Positions 1 through 8,415 are shown, counted from the stretch's first letter. The stretch is DNA of 17,352 bases from JAIPFM01 sp964494325 (GCA_964494325.1 CAZBTJ010000117.1:1-17352); one strand, 5' to 3'. The notes: generated by a model not told the origin, from the sequence alone. Made by a program: numbers and translations.

Positions 1-44
1 GCTATGGGATAGGCCTTTCTAAACTTTCAATGGAGTGATTTCCT

Positions 45-830
45 ATGTTAAGAGCATTTTCAACCGCAGCCACGGGCATGAGTGCCCAGCAGATGATGGT
101 TGATGTCACCGCTAATAACTTGGCGAATATCAATACAAACGGGTTCAAGCGCAGTCAGATTGATTTTCAGGATCTGCTCTATGTGCGCATGAAAGAGTTC
201 GGTTCTGAGATGGCCCCGGGTGTCACGTCACCCAGTGGTACCGAAGTGGGCAGCGGCGTTCGTGTCGCGGGTACTGTCAAGGTTTTTTCCGGCGGAGAAC
301 TCGTCAATACAGGCCGGGATTTGGACGTGGCTATTGCTGGAGACGGTTTCTTGCAGGTTTCCATGCCAGATGGCTCTACACGCTACACGCGTGATGGCTC
401 GTTACAAAAGGGTCCCAACGGAGAGTTGACGACTTCTACCGGATATCTTATTGAACCCGCCGTGACAATACCGACAGATGCAGTGCGTATTACGGTTGGG
501 AAAAATGGCAGTATCAATGTGGTGGATGAGACTGGCACGATGTCTGTCCTCGGGCCCATTCAAATGGCCCGATTCTCCAATTCCTCTGGGCTGTCCAGTG
601 AAGGGGATAACTTGTATGCAGAGACTGAAGCCAGTGGTACGCCGACTTTAGGTCAACCCGGAGACAGCGGATATGGCACACTTCAGGGTGGTTTTTTGGA
701 AAAGTCCAATGTTCAGATGGTGACCGAATTGGTGAATCTGATTACAGCTCAACGTGCCTATGAAGTGTGTTCACGAACCATCAAGGCGGGTGATGATATG
801 TTGCGTAATGCCATTCAATCTGCCACTTAA
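45..830 (+). CDS. flgG: Flagellar distal rod protein FlgG
   Basis: FlgG forms the distal rod of the flagellar basal body, which crosses the periplasm between the rings and the hook. The 261-residue length matches the family (about 260). The N-terminus has the rod/hook signature ANNLAN at residues 23-28 followed by NGFKR, and the FlgG-type DLLY segment at about residues 43-46. The C-terminal helix (about 221-261, with TELVNLITAQRAYE) is the matching D0 half. There is no signal peptide, as expected for a substrate of the flagellar type III export apparatus. A ribosome site GGAGTG lies 7 nt before the ATG. It is the first complete gene here; an upstream partner such as flgF would lie outside the window. 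flgA follows after 14 nt. A cysteine in the C-terminal helix (YEVCSRT) is slightly unusual. Confidence 0.97.
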   Translation: MLRAFSTAATGMSAQQMMVDVTANNLANINTNGFKRSQIDFQDLLYVRMKEFGSEMAPGVTSPSGTEVGSGVRVAGTVKVFSGGELVNTGRDLDVAIAGDGFLQVSMPDGSTRYTRDGSLQKGPNGELTTSTGYLIEPAVTIPTDAVRITVGKNGSINVVDETGTMSVLGPIQMARFSNSSGLSSEGDNLYAETEASGTPTLGQPGDSGYGTLQGGFLEKSNVQMVTELVNLITAQRAYEVCSRTIKAGDDMLRNAIQSAT

Positions 831-844
831 TCTGTGATACGATA

Positions 845-1855
845 ATGAAGAATAAAACCTATTGGATTTTATGGCTCTCTCTCATTGTTTTGAGTGGGCC
901 TGTTTGGGCGCAGACACGGACTCAAGTCCTACGCATTTACATGCCTCGCACCATGAAGATTAAAGGTGGCGTGCCCAGCCTGGGGCAGGTTGCTATTCTA
1001 AGGGGCGATGAAGCACTGGTCAAAAAGGTGAGCACCTTGCCCATGGGGCGAATTGCAGCGCCAGGGGGTCAAGTTGTGGTAGATCGGAATACCATTTTGA
1101 GTCGATTGGCCAGTCTGGGTGTTCGTGCCTCTGATGTCACTTTAAGCGGTGCAGAAAAAATCGTGATTCAGCAGCAGACCCAGACTGTGACTCCAGAGGT
1201 TTTGGCCAAGGTGGCTCGCGAAGCCATCAAGGACTTTCCCATGAGCGACATGGTAAGTCAGATCGCCTTGGTTCGGAGGCCGGCCAATGTCATTGTGCCC
1301 GGCGCGGACCAGCCCTTGTCTTTGAAGATTGGAACCATCAAACAGGTGACCCATAACCAGATTCGTGTGCGAGTGGAAGTGCTTCAAGAGGATGACAAGT
1401 TGGCCTTTCGAGACATTATATTCGCATTGAAATACCGGTTTTATCGATTGGTAACCAATGTGGATATTTTGCCAGGTACGGCCATAGACCACAGTCTTGT
1501 GCGAGTGGTTGAGCAGGTATCCAATCGCCTTATGCAAACCAGGGATGATGCCTTATGGATCAAGAATGCAGAGGGCAAAATTGTGGTGCGTGAAGGTCTG
1601 ACGGCGTTAAGAAAGCTTTCTGCCGGTATGGTGATTCGACCGGGCATGATTGGGGTGCCAGCGAAGGCCATCCTGGTCAAACGGCGGCAAAGTGTGGTGA
1701 TTCGTCTGGATCATCTGGGTCTCATGGTGTCTGCCATGGGCGTCGCACAGGAGGAGGGTCGCATAGGGGATGTGATTAAGGTGAGGAATGCCGATTCCAA
1801 GCGAGTGATTATGGCCCAAATCAATGCAGATGGCAGCGTGGCACCCGTTCTTTAA
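845..1855 (+). CDS. flgA: Flagellar P-ring assembly chaperone FlgA
   Basis: FlgA is a periplasmic chaperone that assists assembly of FlgI into the P ring. The product is 336 residues, longer than the enterobacterial form (about 220), with an extended N-terminal half. Residues 1-22 form a signal peptide ending VWA before QTRT. A SAF-like segment begins near residue 201 (RLVTNVDILPGTAI). The C-terminal FlgA domain (about 275-336) has the usual pattern VKRRQSVVIRLDHLGLMVSA, then GRIGDVIKVRNADSKR. It lies 14 nt after flgG and 17 nt before flgH. The Shine-Dalgarno before the ATG is weak, so translation may be partly coupled to flgG. FlgA is confident from the C-terminal domain and the neighbours. 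Confidence 0.93.
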   Translation: MKNKTYWILWLSLIVLSGPVWAQTRTQVLRIYMPRTMKIKGGVPSLGQVAILRGDEALVKKVSTLPMGRIAAPGGQVVVDRNTILSRLASLGVRASDVTLSGAEKIVIQQQTQTVTPEVLAKVAREAIKDFPMSDMVSQIALVRRPANVIVPGADQPLSLKIGTIKQVTHNQIRVRVEVLQEDDKLAFRDIIFALKYRFYRLVTNVDILPGTAIDHSLVRVVEQVSNRLMQTRDDALWIKNAEGKIVVREGLTALRKLSAGMVIRPGMIGVPAKAILVKRRQSVVIRLDHLGLMVSAMGVAQEEGRIGDVIKVRNADSKRVIMAQINADGSVAPVL

Positions 1856-1872
1856 ACTCTTGAGGCATAAAA

Positions 1873-2505
1873 ATGAAATTTTACAAATGGATAGGTTTGC
1901 CCACCGTGATGCTGTTGGTACTAGGGTTTGGATCAGTTACGTCCGCAGGTTCGATTTGGGCAAAAAAAAGTAGTGCCACCAAAGAACTATATGCTGATGA
2001 TGTCGCAGGTAAGATTGGGGACATTCTGACGATCAAAATCGTTGAATCCAGTAATGCCAACAATACGGTAGAGCGAGATCTGAACAAGCAGACTTCCAAG
2101 TCCTCCAGCTTTGATGGTGAATTGGGCGTGGTGACCGACAACCACAATCTGATGCCTCGCATGCCGGGCGTGGGGGTGTCTGCGACGTCCAGCAATGTAT
2201 TGACCGGTAGTTCAGAGTATGTGGATAATCGTACATTTGCAGACACCATTACGGTGGTGGTTCAGGATGTTCAACCCAATGGGAATCTGGTGGTGATGGG
2301 ACGCAGAGAACGGAACATTGCAGAAGATATTCAAATTCTGGAAGTGACGGGTATTGTACGCCCCAGTGATATCGCTTTTGACAATACCATTGCCAGTGGT
2401 CAGGTGGCCAATTTTTACCTGTCTACCACTGTAAAAGGTGTGTCCAAAGCCTACAACAAGCATGGGTGGCTGGGCACGTTCTTTGATATCCTTTGGCCGT
2501 TTTAA
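1873..2505 (+). CDS. flgH: Flagellar L-ring protein FlgH (no lipobox cysteine)
   Basis: FlgH forms the L ring in the outer membrane, a bushing around the rod. The 210-residue product has family motifs: GKIGDILTIKIVESSNANN near residue 46, a central V-x-P-N-G-N-L-V-V-x-G strand (about residue 135), and the typical C-terminus HGWLGTFFDILWPF. The N-terminus is a signal peptide with a plausible signal peptidase I site after residue 25 (TSA, then GSIW). FlgH is normally a lipoprotein with a cysteine at the processed N-terminus. This protein has no cysteine at all, so it cannot be acylated in the usual way. TGAGG lies 7-8 nt before the ATG. It sits between flgA and flgI in the operon. Confidence 0.95.
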   Translation: MKFYKWIGLPTVMLLVLGFGSVTSAGSIWAKKSSATKELYADDVAGKIGDILTIKIVESSNANNTVERDLNKQTSKSSSFDGELGVVTDNHNLMPRMPGVGVSATSSNVLTGSSEYVDNRTFADTITVVVQDVQPNGNLVVMGRRERNIAEDIQILEVTGIVRPSDIAFDNTIASGQVANFYLSTTVKGVSKAYNKHGWLGTFFDILWPF

Positions 2506-2526
2506 TCTTCAATGAAAGAGTAGGAC

Positions 2527-3630
2527 ATGAAAATTAAAAGTGCTGTTCTTTGCTTTATTCTGATGATTTCAGCGGCAGTTCAGGCTGAACGCATTAAAGA
2601 TATTGTGGATATTCAGGGCGTTAGGAGCAATACACTGGAAGGTGTGGGCTTGGTTGTTGGCTTGGCTGACACCGGTGATAGTTCGCTGCCATCGCAGCGG
2701 TTGTTGACCAATATATTGCGTCGTTCTGGTCTGGTGTTTTCCACCAATGATATGAAAAGCAGCAATATTGCCATTGTTATTGTGACGGCTCAGTTGGGCC
2801 CTTTTGCCCGTGAGGGATCGCGTTTGGATGTAGACGTCTCCTCAGTGGGAGATGCGGAGAGTTTGTCAGGGGGCAAACTTTTAATGACGGAATTATACGG
2901 TGCGGATGGTCAGGTTTATGCTGTGGCCGACGGCAGTGTATTTATAGGGGGATGGGCTGCCTCAGGTGCCCAGTCGTCTATGTCCAAGAACCATCAGACG
3001 GTGGCACGTATTCCCAGTGGCGCTGTGGTGGAGCGTTCTGAGATTTCACAATTTGTCGAACAGGTAGGGACTCGGCGATTTGTAACACTCAGTTTGAGGA
3101 ATAATGATTTTATGACCGCTGAACGCATCAGTCAGGCGATTAATAGTCAGTTTGTAGATAGTTCGATTGCCATAGATGCTGGCACGATCAAGGTTGAAGT
3201 GCCCGAGGTTGTGACGCAAGCGGGACTCTCGGCTTTTTTGGTGGATATTATGAAGCCCGAGGTGGTTGTGGATATCCCGGCTGTGGTGGTCATCAACGAA
3301 CGTACTGGTACCATTGTGGTGGGCGAGAATGTGGGCATTTCCGAGGTGGCCATTTCGCAGGGCAGTTTGATTGTCAAGGTAAAAGAACAAAAGAATGTGT
3401 CTCAGCCCAATACGCCGTTTACAGAAGGTGCGACCACTGAAGTGTTAGACGAAACGTTATTGCAGGTCGAAGAGTCTGAAGGCTTTCTTGTGCCTGTCCC
3501 CAAGGTTGTGACTGTGTCAGAATTGGCCAAGTCTTTGAATGCTATTGGTGCAACGCCCCGAGATTTGATCGCCATTTTTAATGCCTTAAAGCGCGCTGGT
3601 GCCTTGCAGGCAAAACTTGAAATAATGTAA
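2527..3630 (+). CDS. flgI: Flagellar P-ring protein FlgI
   Basis: FlgI forms the periplasmic P ring around the rod, associated with peptidoglycan. The 367-residue length equals the family norm. Residues 1-20 are a Sec signal peptide ending AVQA before ERIKDIVDIQGVRSN, the conserved mature start. Other family landmarks are GVGLVVGLADTGD, the LLTNILRRSGL segment, AREGSRLDVDVSSVGDA, VVVINERTGTIVVGENVGIS, and the C-terminal SELAKSLNAIGATPRDLIAI helix. The gap to flgH is 21 nt and to flgJ 14 nt. With FlgA and FlgH it gives a full set of outer-ring genes and indicates a cell with an outer membrane. Confidence 0.97.
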   Translation: MKIKSAVLCFILMISAAVQAERIKDIVDIQGVRSNTLEGVGLVVGLADTGDSSLPSQRLLTNILRRSGLVFSTNDMKSSNIAIVIVTAQLGPFAREGSRLDVDVSSVGDAESLSGGKLLMTELYGADGQVYAVADGSVFIGGWAASGAQSSMSKNHQTVARIPSGAVVERSEISQFVEQVGTRRFVTLSLRNNDFMTAERISQAINSQFVDSSIAIDAGTIKVEVPEVVTQAGLSAFLVDIMKPEVVVDIPAVVVINERTGTIVVGENVGISEVAISQGSLIVKVKEQKNVSQPNTPFTEGATTEVLDETLLQVEESEGFLVPVPKVVTVSELAKSLNAIGATPRDLIAIFNALKRAGALQAKLEIM

Positions 3631-3644
3631 GCAAGGTTTATGGT

Positions 3645-3992
3645 ATGAATATTGATCCCACATTACCCATGCAAGACATAACATCCCTACGAACTGTTGA
3701 CAGGATGTCCGACAAAGACCAGGCCGATGGCAAAAAAATCAAGGAGTTTGCTCAGGGGTTTGAGTCTGTGTTCATTAGTAATCTTCTGGACCAGATGAGT
3801 GCGACTGTGGATTCTTTCAATGAAGACAAGGATGGGGCTGCTAAGCAGATTGATGGTATCTTTAGAATGCAGTTGGCAAAAAACTTGTCAGAGAATGGAA
3901 GTCTTGGATTGGCCAAAAGTATTGAGCAATATGTGGCACATTCTATGGACAAAAATCCAGTGGTGGATGCCGATAAGGAACAGGTACTATGA
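3645..3992 (+). CDS. flgJ: Rod-binding protein FlgJ, N-terminal domain only
   Basis: The 115-residue product matches only the rod-binding half of FlgJ: a helix with EFAQGFESVFISNLLDQMSA (about residues 34-53), then a FRMQLAKNLSENGSLGLAKS segment and IEQYV at the C-terminal side. In enterobacteria FlgJ is about 310 residues, with a C-terminal muramidase that opens peptidoglycan for the rod; that domain is absent here. Such single-domain versions occur in several phyla, and a separate hydrolase usually supplies the activity. AAGG lies 8 nt before the ATG. The stop overlaps the next start as ATGA, suggesting translational coupling to the FlgN-like gene. Confidence 0.9.
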   Translation: MNIDPTLPMQDITSLRTVDRMSDKDQADGKKIKEFAQGFESVFISNLLDQMSATVDSFNEDKDGAAKQIDGIFRMQLAKNLSENGSLGLAKSIEQYVAHSMDKNPVVDADKEQVL

Positions 3993-4510
3993 CTACACAG
4001 ACGCTGGATATTGAGCGGTGGGTCCTGGAATTACTGATTGTGCTGAAGCAGGAATCTGAGGCCATGGCCCAAATTTCGATGTGGTTGACTCAATTGCAGG
4101 AAAGAGTGATGCAGCGGGATGAACTTGGCTTAGAGGCGCTGTTCACAGAAATCCGGACCCATGAAAATCTGATGCCAGAGCTTGAACGAAGGCGTCAGTC
4201 CATTCGTGGCGATTTGGCGACAGTCCTGGGTCTGCCGTTTGAGCAATTGACATTGACACGGCTGGAAGAGTTGCTAACGGGCGAGCTTCGAAACCAGGTG
4301 TCCCAGATGAAAGCTCATTTGAAGACACAAACTCGAAGATTGCACAATCAACGTCAAGGCACTGTCATGTTTTTGGCGGATTGTATACGACTTAACCGTC
4401 AGTTGCTTAATAGTGTGTTTCATAATACACCGCAGAGCCATTTGACCTACTCTGCTAGGGGTAATTCGGAACATCAGCGATCGTCTGCATTGGTTAACTT
4501 GCAGTTCTAA
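3989..4510 (+). CDS. flgN: FlgN-like export chaperone for FlgK/FlgL
   Basis: The 173-residue product is almost wholly helical with no signal peptide. It has a long heptad-rich N-terminal region (LELLIVLKQESEAMAQISMW) and a middle segment with repeated E/R/L. This is the character of FlgN, the cytoplasmic chaperone that binds the C-termini of FlgK and FlgL and takes them to the export gate. Primary-sequence conservation in this family is low, so the call rests on length, helicity and position directly between flgJ and flgK, a standard place for flgN. Its ATG overlaps the flgJ stop by 4 nt. The last 30 or so residues are polar and look disordered. Confidence 0.75.
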   Translation: MTTQTLDIERWVLELLIVLKQESEAMAQISMWLTQLQERVMQRDELGLEALFTEIRTHENLMPELERRRQSIRGDLATVLGLPFEQLTLTRLEELLTGELRNQVSQMKAHLKTQTRRLHNQRQGTVMFLADCIRLNRQLLNSVFHNTPQSHLTYSARGNSEHQRSSALVNLQF

Positions 4511-4534
4511 AACAAAGAAAGATGGAGTCTATCC

Positions 4535-6520
4535 ATGTCAAGTTATGACATCGCTCTCAGTGGTATGCGTGCGGCGCAAGCCGGATTTGATGTTGTGGGT
4601 AATAATATTGCCAATGCTGCCACAGAGGGATACCACAAGCAAGAGGTGGTGTTGACCCCTACGGTGAGTGGTCAAGCGGCCAGCATTGCAGCCGGGCAGG
4701 GTGTTGAGGTTGAGCAGATCGTTCGTAAGATTGACATTTTGATGGAGCAGGAGATTCTGAAACAGAAGGCCAACTTAGCCCAAGTGGATCGCGAAACAGT
4801 TACATTAAGTACCTTGGAGAGTGCACTGGGGGAGCTTTCTACTGAGGGAAGTGGGCTCAACGCGGCCATTGATTCTATGTTTAATGCTTTAGATGACTTA
4901 AGTCTACACCCTTGGGATGCGGTATATCAAAATCAATTGGTGTCTGAAGCTGATGCCATGGCCAGTCAGTTTCGTTCTTTGGGTCAGACCGTGGCCGGTT
5001 TGGAGGAGAACATTCGGCTTGAGGCCGTTGAGGCTATTAATAGGGTCAATGCTCTCGCCGAACAGGTGGCCGAGATGAATCGTCAAGTGATGCAAGTCTC
5101 TACGGGGGGCAAGCAAGCCAACAATTTGATTGACCAGAGAGATCAGGTCATTTCCGAGATTTCGGAACTGCTTGGTGTTTCGGTTCAGTATCGTGAGCAC
5201 GATGTTGTGGATGTCAATGCAGGTGGTATCCCATTGGTTATGGGAGGGGCTGCCAGGGAATTGGAAGCGTCATCAGCACAAGCGCAGACCCTCGGTATTT
5301 CCGTTGTGGGGTCGTCTGTTGTCAATACAAATCTACAGGGTGGGACCATTGGCGCACTCATATCTCTAAAAAACACCCTTGTCCAGGATCTTCATACTGA
5401 TATAGACTCTTTGGCCAGTGCCATTATTCAGAATATGAACGAATACCATGTACAGGGTGTGGGGTCTTCAGGGGCCTTTTCAGACTTGACAGGTCGGATC
5501 AATAGCAGTGATGCTTTGGCTGATTTGCCAGGTGTGACTGCAGGGTATACCTATATCCGAGTGACCAATACGGCAACCGGTGATGTGGCGCGATCCCGCG
5601 TACCTGTTCTGCAGGATGCGGCTTCTGATACATTGACCGAAGTGGCACAGTATATCACTGCGAATGTGGCAAATCTGAGTGCATCCATCAGTGGGTCTAA
5701 CCAAGTGTACCTCAGTGCTGCACCGGGTTACACATTTGATTTTCTGCCTGAGGTACTGACAGAGCCAGCTTCTGGAGATATTAGTTTTAGCGGAACTTCC
5801 GATCCTGCTGTTTCTTCGGGCGGTGTGTATACGGGGACTACCAATGATACATTTACTTTCACAGTGGTGGGTGCAGGCGATGTGGGTGTTTCTGGTCCCT
5901 TGACGTTGACGGTCACAGATGATGGTGGAGACACCGTTGCCAGACTCAATGTTGGGAGCGGCTATGCTGCAGGGGACACGCTTGCCATTGGTGAGACTGG
6001 CGTGACCGTGTCCCTTGGTATTGGAGACCTGGTGGCAGGGGATAGTTTTTCTCTCGATATTTTGGCGGACTCTGATACGTCGGGTTTTCTTGCGACAACA
6101 GGGCTTAATACGTTCTTCGAAGGATCATCTGCCACCACAATCGCAATGAGTTCTGATATTGTCAATGATATGGGGCGTGTGGCGAGTTCTTCAGTGTCGG
6201 GCCAGGCTGATAATTCAAATGCCATGCGATTGGCGTCTGTCCGAGACAAAAGTATTACGTCTTTGGGTCACATTTCATGTGGGCAGTTTTATCGACGCAT
6301 GGTGACCAATGTAGGGCAGGACTTATCCGTTAAAGAAGTGCGACTAAAAAACACTGAAGATATTCTTCAGAATCTAGCCAATCAACAGAGTGAAATCAGT
6401 GGTGTGGATATCAACGACGAAGCCGCTCAATTGCTGGTGTTTGAGCAAATGTTTCAGGCCATGGCCAAGTACTTGACAACGGTACAAACGGCCCTGGAAA
6501 GTTTGATGACATTTATATAG
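4535..6520 (+). CDS. flgK: Flagellar hook-filament junction protein FlgK (HAP1)
   Basis: FlgK is the first hook-associated protein and joins hook to filament. The N-terminus (ALSGMRAAQAGFDVVGNNIANAATEGYHK) and C-terminus (SGVDINDEAAQLLVFEQMFQAMAKYLTTVQTALESLM) are the paired D0/D1 helices diagnostic of FlgK. At 661 residues it exceeds the enterobacterial protein (about 547). The extra length lies in the surface part, about residues 325-540: beta-rich and glycine/threonine-rich, with YTGTTNDTFTFTV, LNVGSGYAAGD and a GDSFSLDIL strand, ending in DTSGFLATTGLNTFFEG. Similar inserts occur in planctomycete flagellar proteins (from memory of the family). It has no Sec signal, being an export-apparatus substrate. 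GGAG lies 7 nt before the ATG; flgL follows after 27 nt. Confidence 0.96.
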   Translation: MSSYDIALSGMRAAQAGFDVVGNNIANAATEGYHKQEVVLTPTVSGQAASIAAGQGVEVEQIVRKIDILMEQEILKQKANLAQVDRETVTLSTLESALGELSTEGSGLNAAIDSMFNALDDLSLHPWDAVYQNQLVSEADAMASQFRSLGQTVAGLEENIRLEAVEAINRVNALAEQVAEMNRQVMQVSTGGKQANNLIDQRDQVISEISELLGVSVQYREHDVVDVNAGGIPLVMGGAARELEASSAQAQTLGISVVGSSVVNTNLQGGTIGALISLKNTLVQDLHTDIDSLASAIIQNMNEYHVQGVGSSGAFSDLTGRINSSDALADLPGVTAGYTYIRVTNTATGDVARSRVPVLQDAASDTLTEVAQYITANVANLSASISGSNQVYLSAAPGYTFDFLPEVLTEPASGDISFSGTSDPAVSSGGVYTGTTNDTFTFTVVGAGDVGVSGPLTLTVTDDGGDTVARLNVGSGYAAGDTLAIGETGVTVSLGIGDLVAGDSFSLDILADSDTSGFLATTGLNTFFEGSSATTIAMSSDIVNDMGRVASSSVSGQADNSNAMRLASVRDKSITSLGHISCGQFYRRMVTNVGQDLSVKEVRLKNTEDILQNLANQQSEISGVDINDEAAQLLVFEQMFQAMAKYLTTVQTALESLMTFI

Positions 6521-6547
6521 CTTTACGATGCTATATTAAGGGATGAA

Positions 6548-7750
6548 ATGAGTGGCATTCTAAATAGTACTTACAATAATGTGAGCTTCGCTTTGTACCG
6601 GAATACTGAAGTTCTGGCACAGCTTCAAGAACAGGCCTCTACCGGTTCCAGAATAAATCGTGCTTCAGATGACCCTTCGGGTGCCTATAGAGTTATGGGG
6701 TTGAGTACACAGGAACGATCATTAGACAATTACATAACCAATATCAGTGAGGTGTCAGACCTGATGCAGGTTGCCTCGACAGCCCTTGAAGATATGTCCG
6801 GCGCGTTGGCTGAAGTCAGAGTCAATTTAACTCAAATTGCCAGTGGCACCTATGGTAACGGAGAGACGGGACAGCAAGCACGTTCGAGGATGGCAGAACA
6901 GATTAATGATACATTGGAACGTGTGGTTTCTTCTGCGAATACGGAGGCAATGGGGCAATCCATTTTTGGGGGTAACGCCACCAACGCAGCGCCCTATGCG
7001 GTGTTACGGTCTGGGGGGCAAATTGAGTCAGTGACCTATGTGGGCAGCGAACAATCCCGAATTGTTGAGTTGTCCCCGGGCGTGATGTCAAAGGTCTTTT
7101 ATAATGGCTCCGAATTATTTACGTCAGATAATCGGGAAGCCCCCGAGCTTACTGAAGATGTCACCGGCGCTGGCATAGGATCAGGTACTTCCAATGTCAA
7201 AGGTGATATTTGGCTGGCTGTGACGCACGATGGCACAAATTACAAGCTGTCTATTGATGGTGGAACAACTGAGGTCACTGTACCTCTGGTCGGTGATGTG
7301 AGCAATTTGGCCGTGACCAATGCCGCCGGCGAGGTACTTTATGTCGATGCTACCAGCATTACGTCTACCGGGACTGATATGGTGCGTGTGCCAGGTACGT
7401 ACGATGTGTTTAATGTGTTGATCAATCTCCGGGATGTGCTCCTCAATACACATAATCTGACGGATTCGCAACAGGCTGGACTGATTGAAGCATCTTCAAG
7501 TAGTATTCAGGAGTTAAATAGCCTGCTTGCCCAGAAGCAAGTAAGTATAGGGGCGAGAATGGGTTTTCTACAGAACCACATTGATGGCTTGGATAACATC
7601 AAGTTCAATGTACAGGGGGAGAAGAACTCTGTGGAAGAAGCAGATATTGCACAAATTGCGATTGATCTGGCTCGTCATGAAGTGTTGTATGAGATGTCAC
7701 TAAAGGTGGCTAGTAAGCTCTTGTCCACCTCTCTGCTCGATTTCATTTAA
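6548..7750 (+). CDS. flgL: Flagellar hook-filament junction protein FlgL (HAP3)
   Basis: FlgL is the second junction protein, between FlgK and flagellin. The 400-residue product has the flagellin-like N-terminal helices (TGSRINRASDDPSGAYRVMG at about residues 32-51, then a long helix through ALEDMSGALAEVRVNLTQIA) and the C-terminal coiled coil ending LARHEVLYEMSLKVASKLLSTSLLDFI. A variable beta-rich domain lies between, about 150-290. It is longer than the E. coli protein (about 317) because of that middle domain. AGGGATG stands just before the ATG. It is the last gene of the tightly packed first part of the cluster; a 167-nt gap follows. No fliW or csrA, frequent partners downstream of flgL elsewhere, is present. 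Confidence 0.94.
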   Translation: MSGILNSTYNNVSFALYRNTEVLAQLQEQASTGSRINRASDDPSGAYRVMGLSTQERSLDNYITNISEVSDLMQVASTALEDMSGALAEVRVNLTQIASGTYGNGETGQQARSRMAEQINDTLERVVSSANTEAMGQSIFGGNATNAAPYAVLRSGGQIESVTYVGSEQSRIVELSPGVMSKVFYNGSELFTSDNREAPELTEDVTGAGIGSGTSNVKGDIWLAVTHDGTNYKLSIDGGTTEVTVPLVGDVSNLAVTNAAGEVLYVDATSITSTGTDMVRVPGTYDVFNVLINLRDVLLNTHNLTDSQQAGLIEASSSSIQELNSLLAQKQVSIGARMGFLQNHIDGLDNIKFNVQGEKNSVEEADIAQIAIDLARHEVLYEMSLKVASKLLSTSLLDFI

Positions 7751-7755
7751 CAGTT

Positions 7756-7796
7756 CAGATATGAGGCACGGGCAGACACGGGTTGTTTGATATCTG
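7756..7796. promoter_or_regulatory. Inverted repeat upstream of the sigma-54 promoter, possible activator site
   Basis: CAGATAT at 7756-7762 and ATATCTG at 7790-7796 form a perfect 7-bp inverted repeat with a 27-nt spacer; the half-sites extend loosely as TYCAGATATSA. The pair lies roughly 80-120 nt upstream of the expected sigma-54 start, where bacterial enhancer-binding proteins usually bind. The binding role is inference. No U-tract follows, so it does not look like a terminator for flgL. Confidence 0.35.
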
Positions 7797-7851
7797 GACA
7801 TCGAGTTTTATCTAAGCTATATCAATCGTTTGTAATGGGGGTTCGAGTTTC

Positions 7852-7867
7852 AGGCACGGAAATTGCA
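7852..7867 (+). promoter_or_regulatory. Sigma-54 (RpoN) promoter, -24/-12 type
   Basis: The sequence AGGCACG-gaaa-TTGCA differs from the consensus TGGCACG-N4-TTGCW only at the first base. The -24 GG is at 7853-7854 and the -12 GC at 7865-7866 with exact spacing, giving a start near 7877 and a leader of about 40 nt before the TPR gene at 7918. It lies in the only long gap (167 nt) within the flagellar cluster. It should drive the TPR, TPR, small protein and fliD genes, as RpoN does for late flagellar classes in many bacteria, and it would need an AAA+ activator not encoded here. Confidence 0.8.
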
Positions 7868-7917
7868 TTTTCAAATAATAAGATGTTAGCCAACTGCTTG
7901 ATTGCAAAGGATGTCAT

Positions 7918-8415
7918 ATGATCAGCGAATCAAAAGAAAAACCAGAGAAATACCAACAGGCATTGGATTGGGCGGAAAAACGCCAGTACCCAGAGGCGCT
8001 AGAGTTTATTAAATCGTATCTGGAAGATATGCCCAATGATGCTGAGGCACTGAACGATGCAGGGACTATTCTATGGTGCCAGGGCCATGCCAAAGATGCG
8101 ATTCCTTATTTGGAAAAAGCTCGGAAGCACGCATCAGATTCGCCAGAAATCATGTGGAATCTGTTTGAGACCTATCTTTCATTGGGGCGGGGGGGCGAGG
8201 CAGCCAAACTGTTTGATGATATGGAGCGACTCGGCATATTGCATGTCGACATACTAAATCGGGCTGCGACGGTTCTCATAGACTCCGGCGATTTGTCAGA
8301 GGCATTGTCCACATTAAAACGATCATTGGCAATGGAGCCCAGGCAGCCTGTGTTGGAACCCATTGTTGAAGTTGTACGCCACAAAAAAAATGCCCAACAA
8401 GCCACCGTGGTATAA
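7918..8415 (+). CDS. TPR protein of the late flagellar unit (first of two)
   Basis: This 165-residue soluble protein consists of about four tetratricopeptide repeats of 34 residues, starting near residues 11, 41, 75 and 109. Examples of the helix pattern are AEALNDAGTILWCQGHAKDA and VDILNRAATVLIDSGDLSEA. It has no signal peptide or membrane segment, so it is probably cytoplasmic. TPR folds mediate protein contacts, and the exact partner cannot be read from sequence. AAAGGA lies about 6 nt before the ATG. It is the first gene after the sigma-54 promoter and is followed by a second TPR gene and fliD. A role in filament assembly, secretion or modification is inferred from context only. Its C-terminal 20 residues are basic and outside the repeats. 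Confidence 0.85.
   Translation: MISESKEKPEKYQQALDWAEKRQYPEALEFIKSYLEDMPNDAEALNDAGTILWCQGHAKDAIPYLEKARKHASDSPEIMWNLFETYLSLGRGGEAAKLFDDMERLGILHVDILNRAATVLIDSGDLSEALSTLKRSLAMEPRQPVLEPIVEVVRHKKNAQQATVV

Noticed and set aside
1..44. End of an upstream gene (flgF expected)
   Set aside because: Two possible stop codons occur but the frame cannot be decided from 44 nt, so no partial gene is called.
7764..7769. Second GGCACG that could be a -24 element of another sigma-54 promoter
   Set aside because: No TTGC follows at the required spacing, so only the site at 7852-7867 is accepted.
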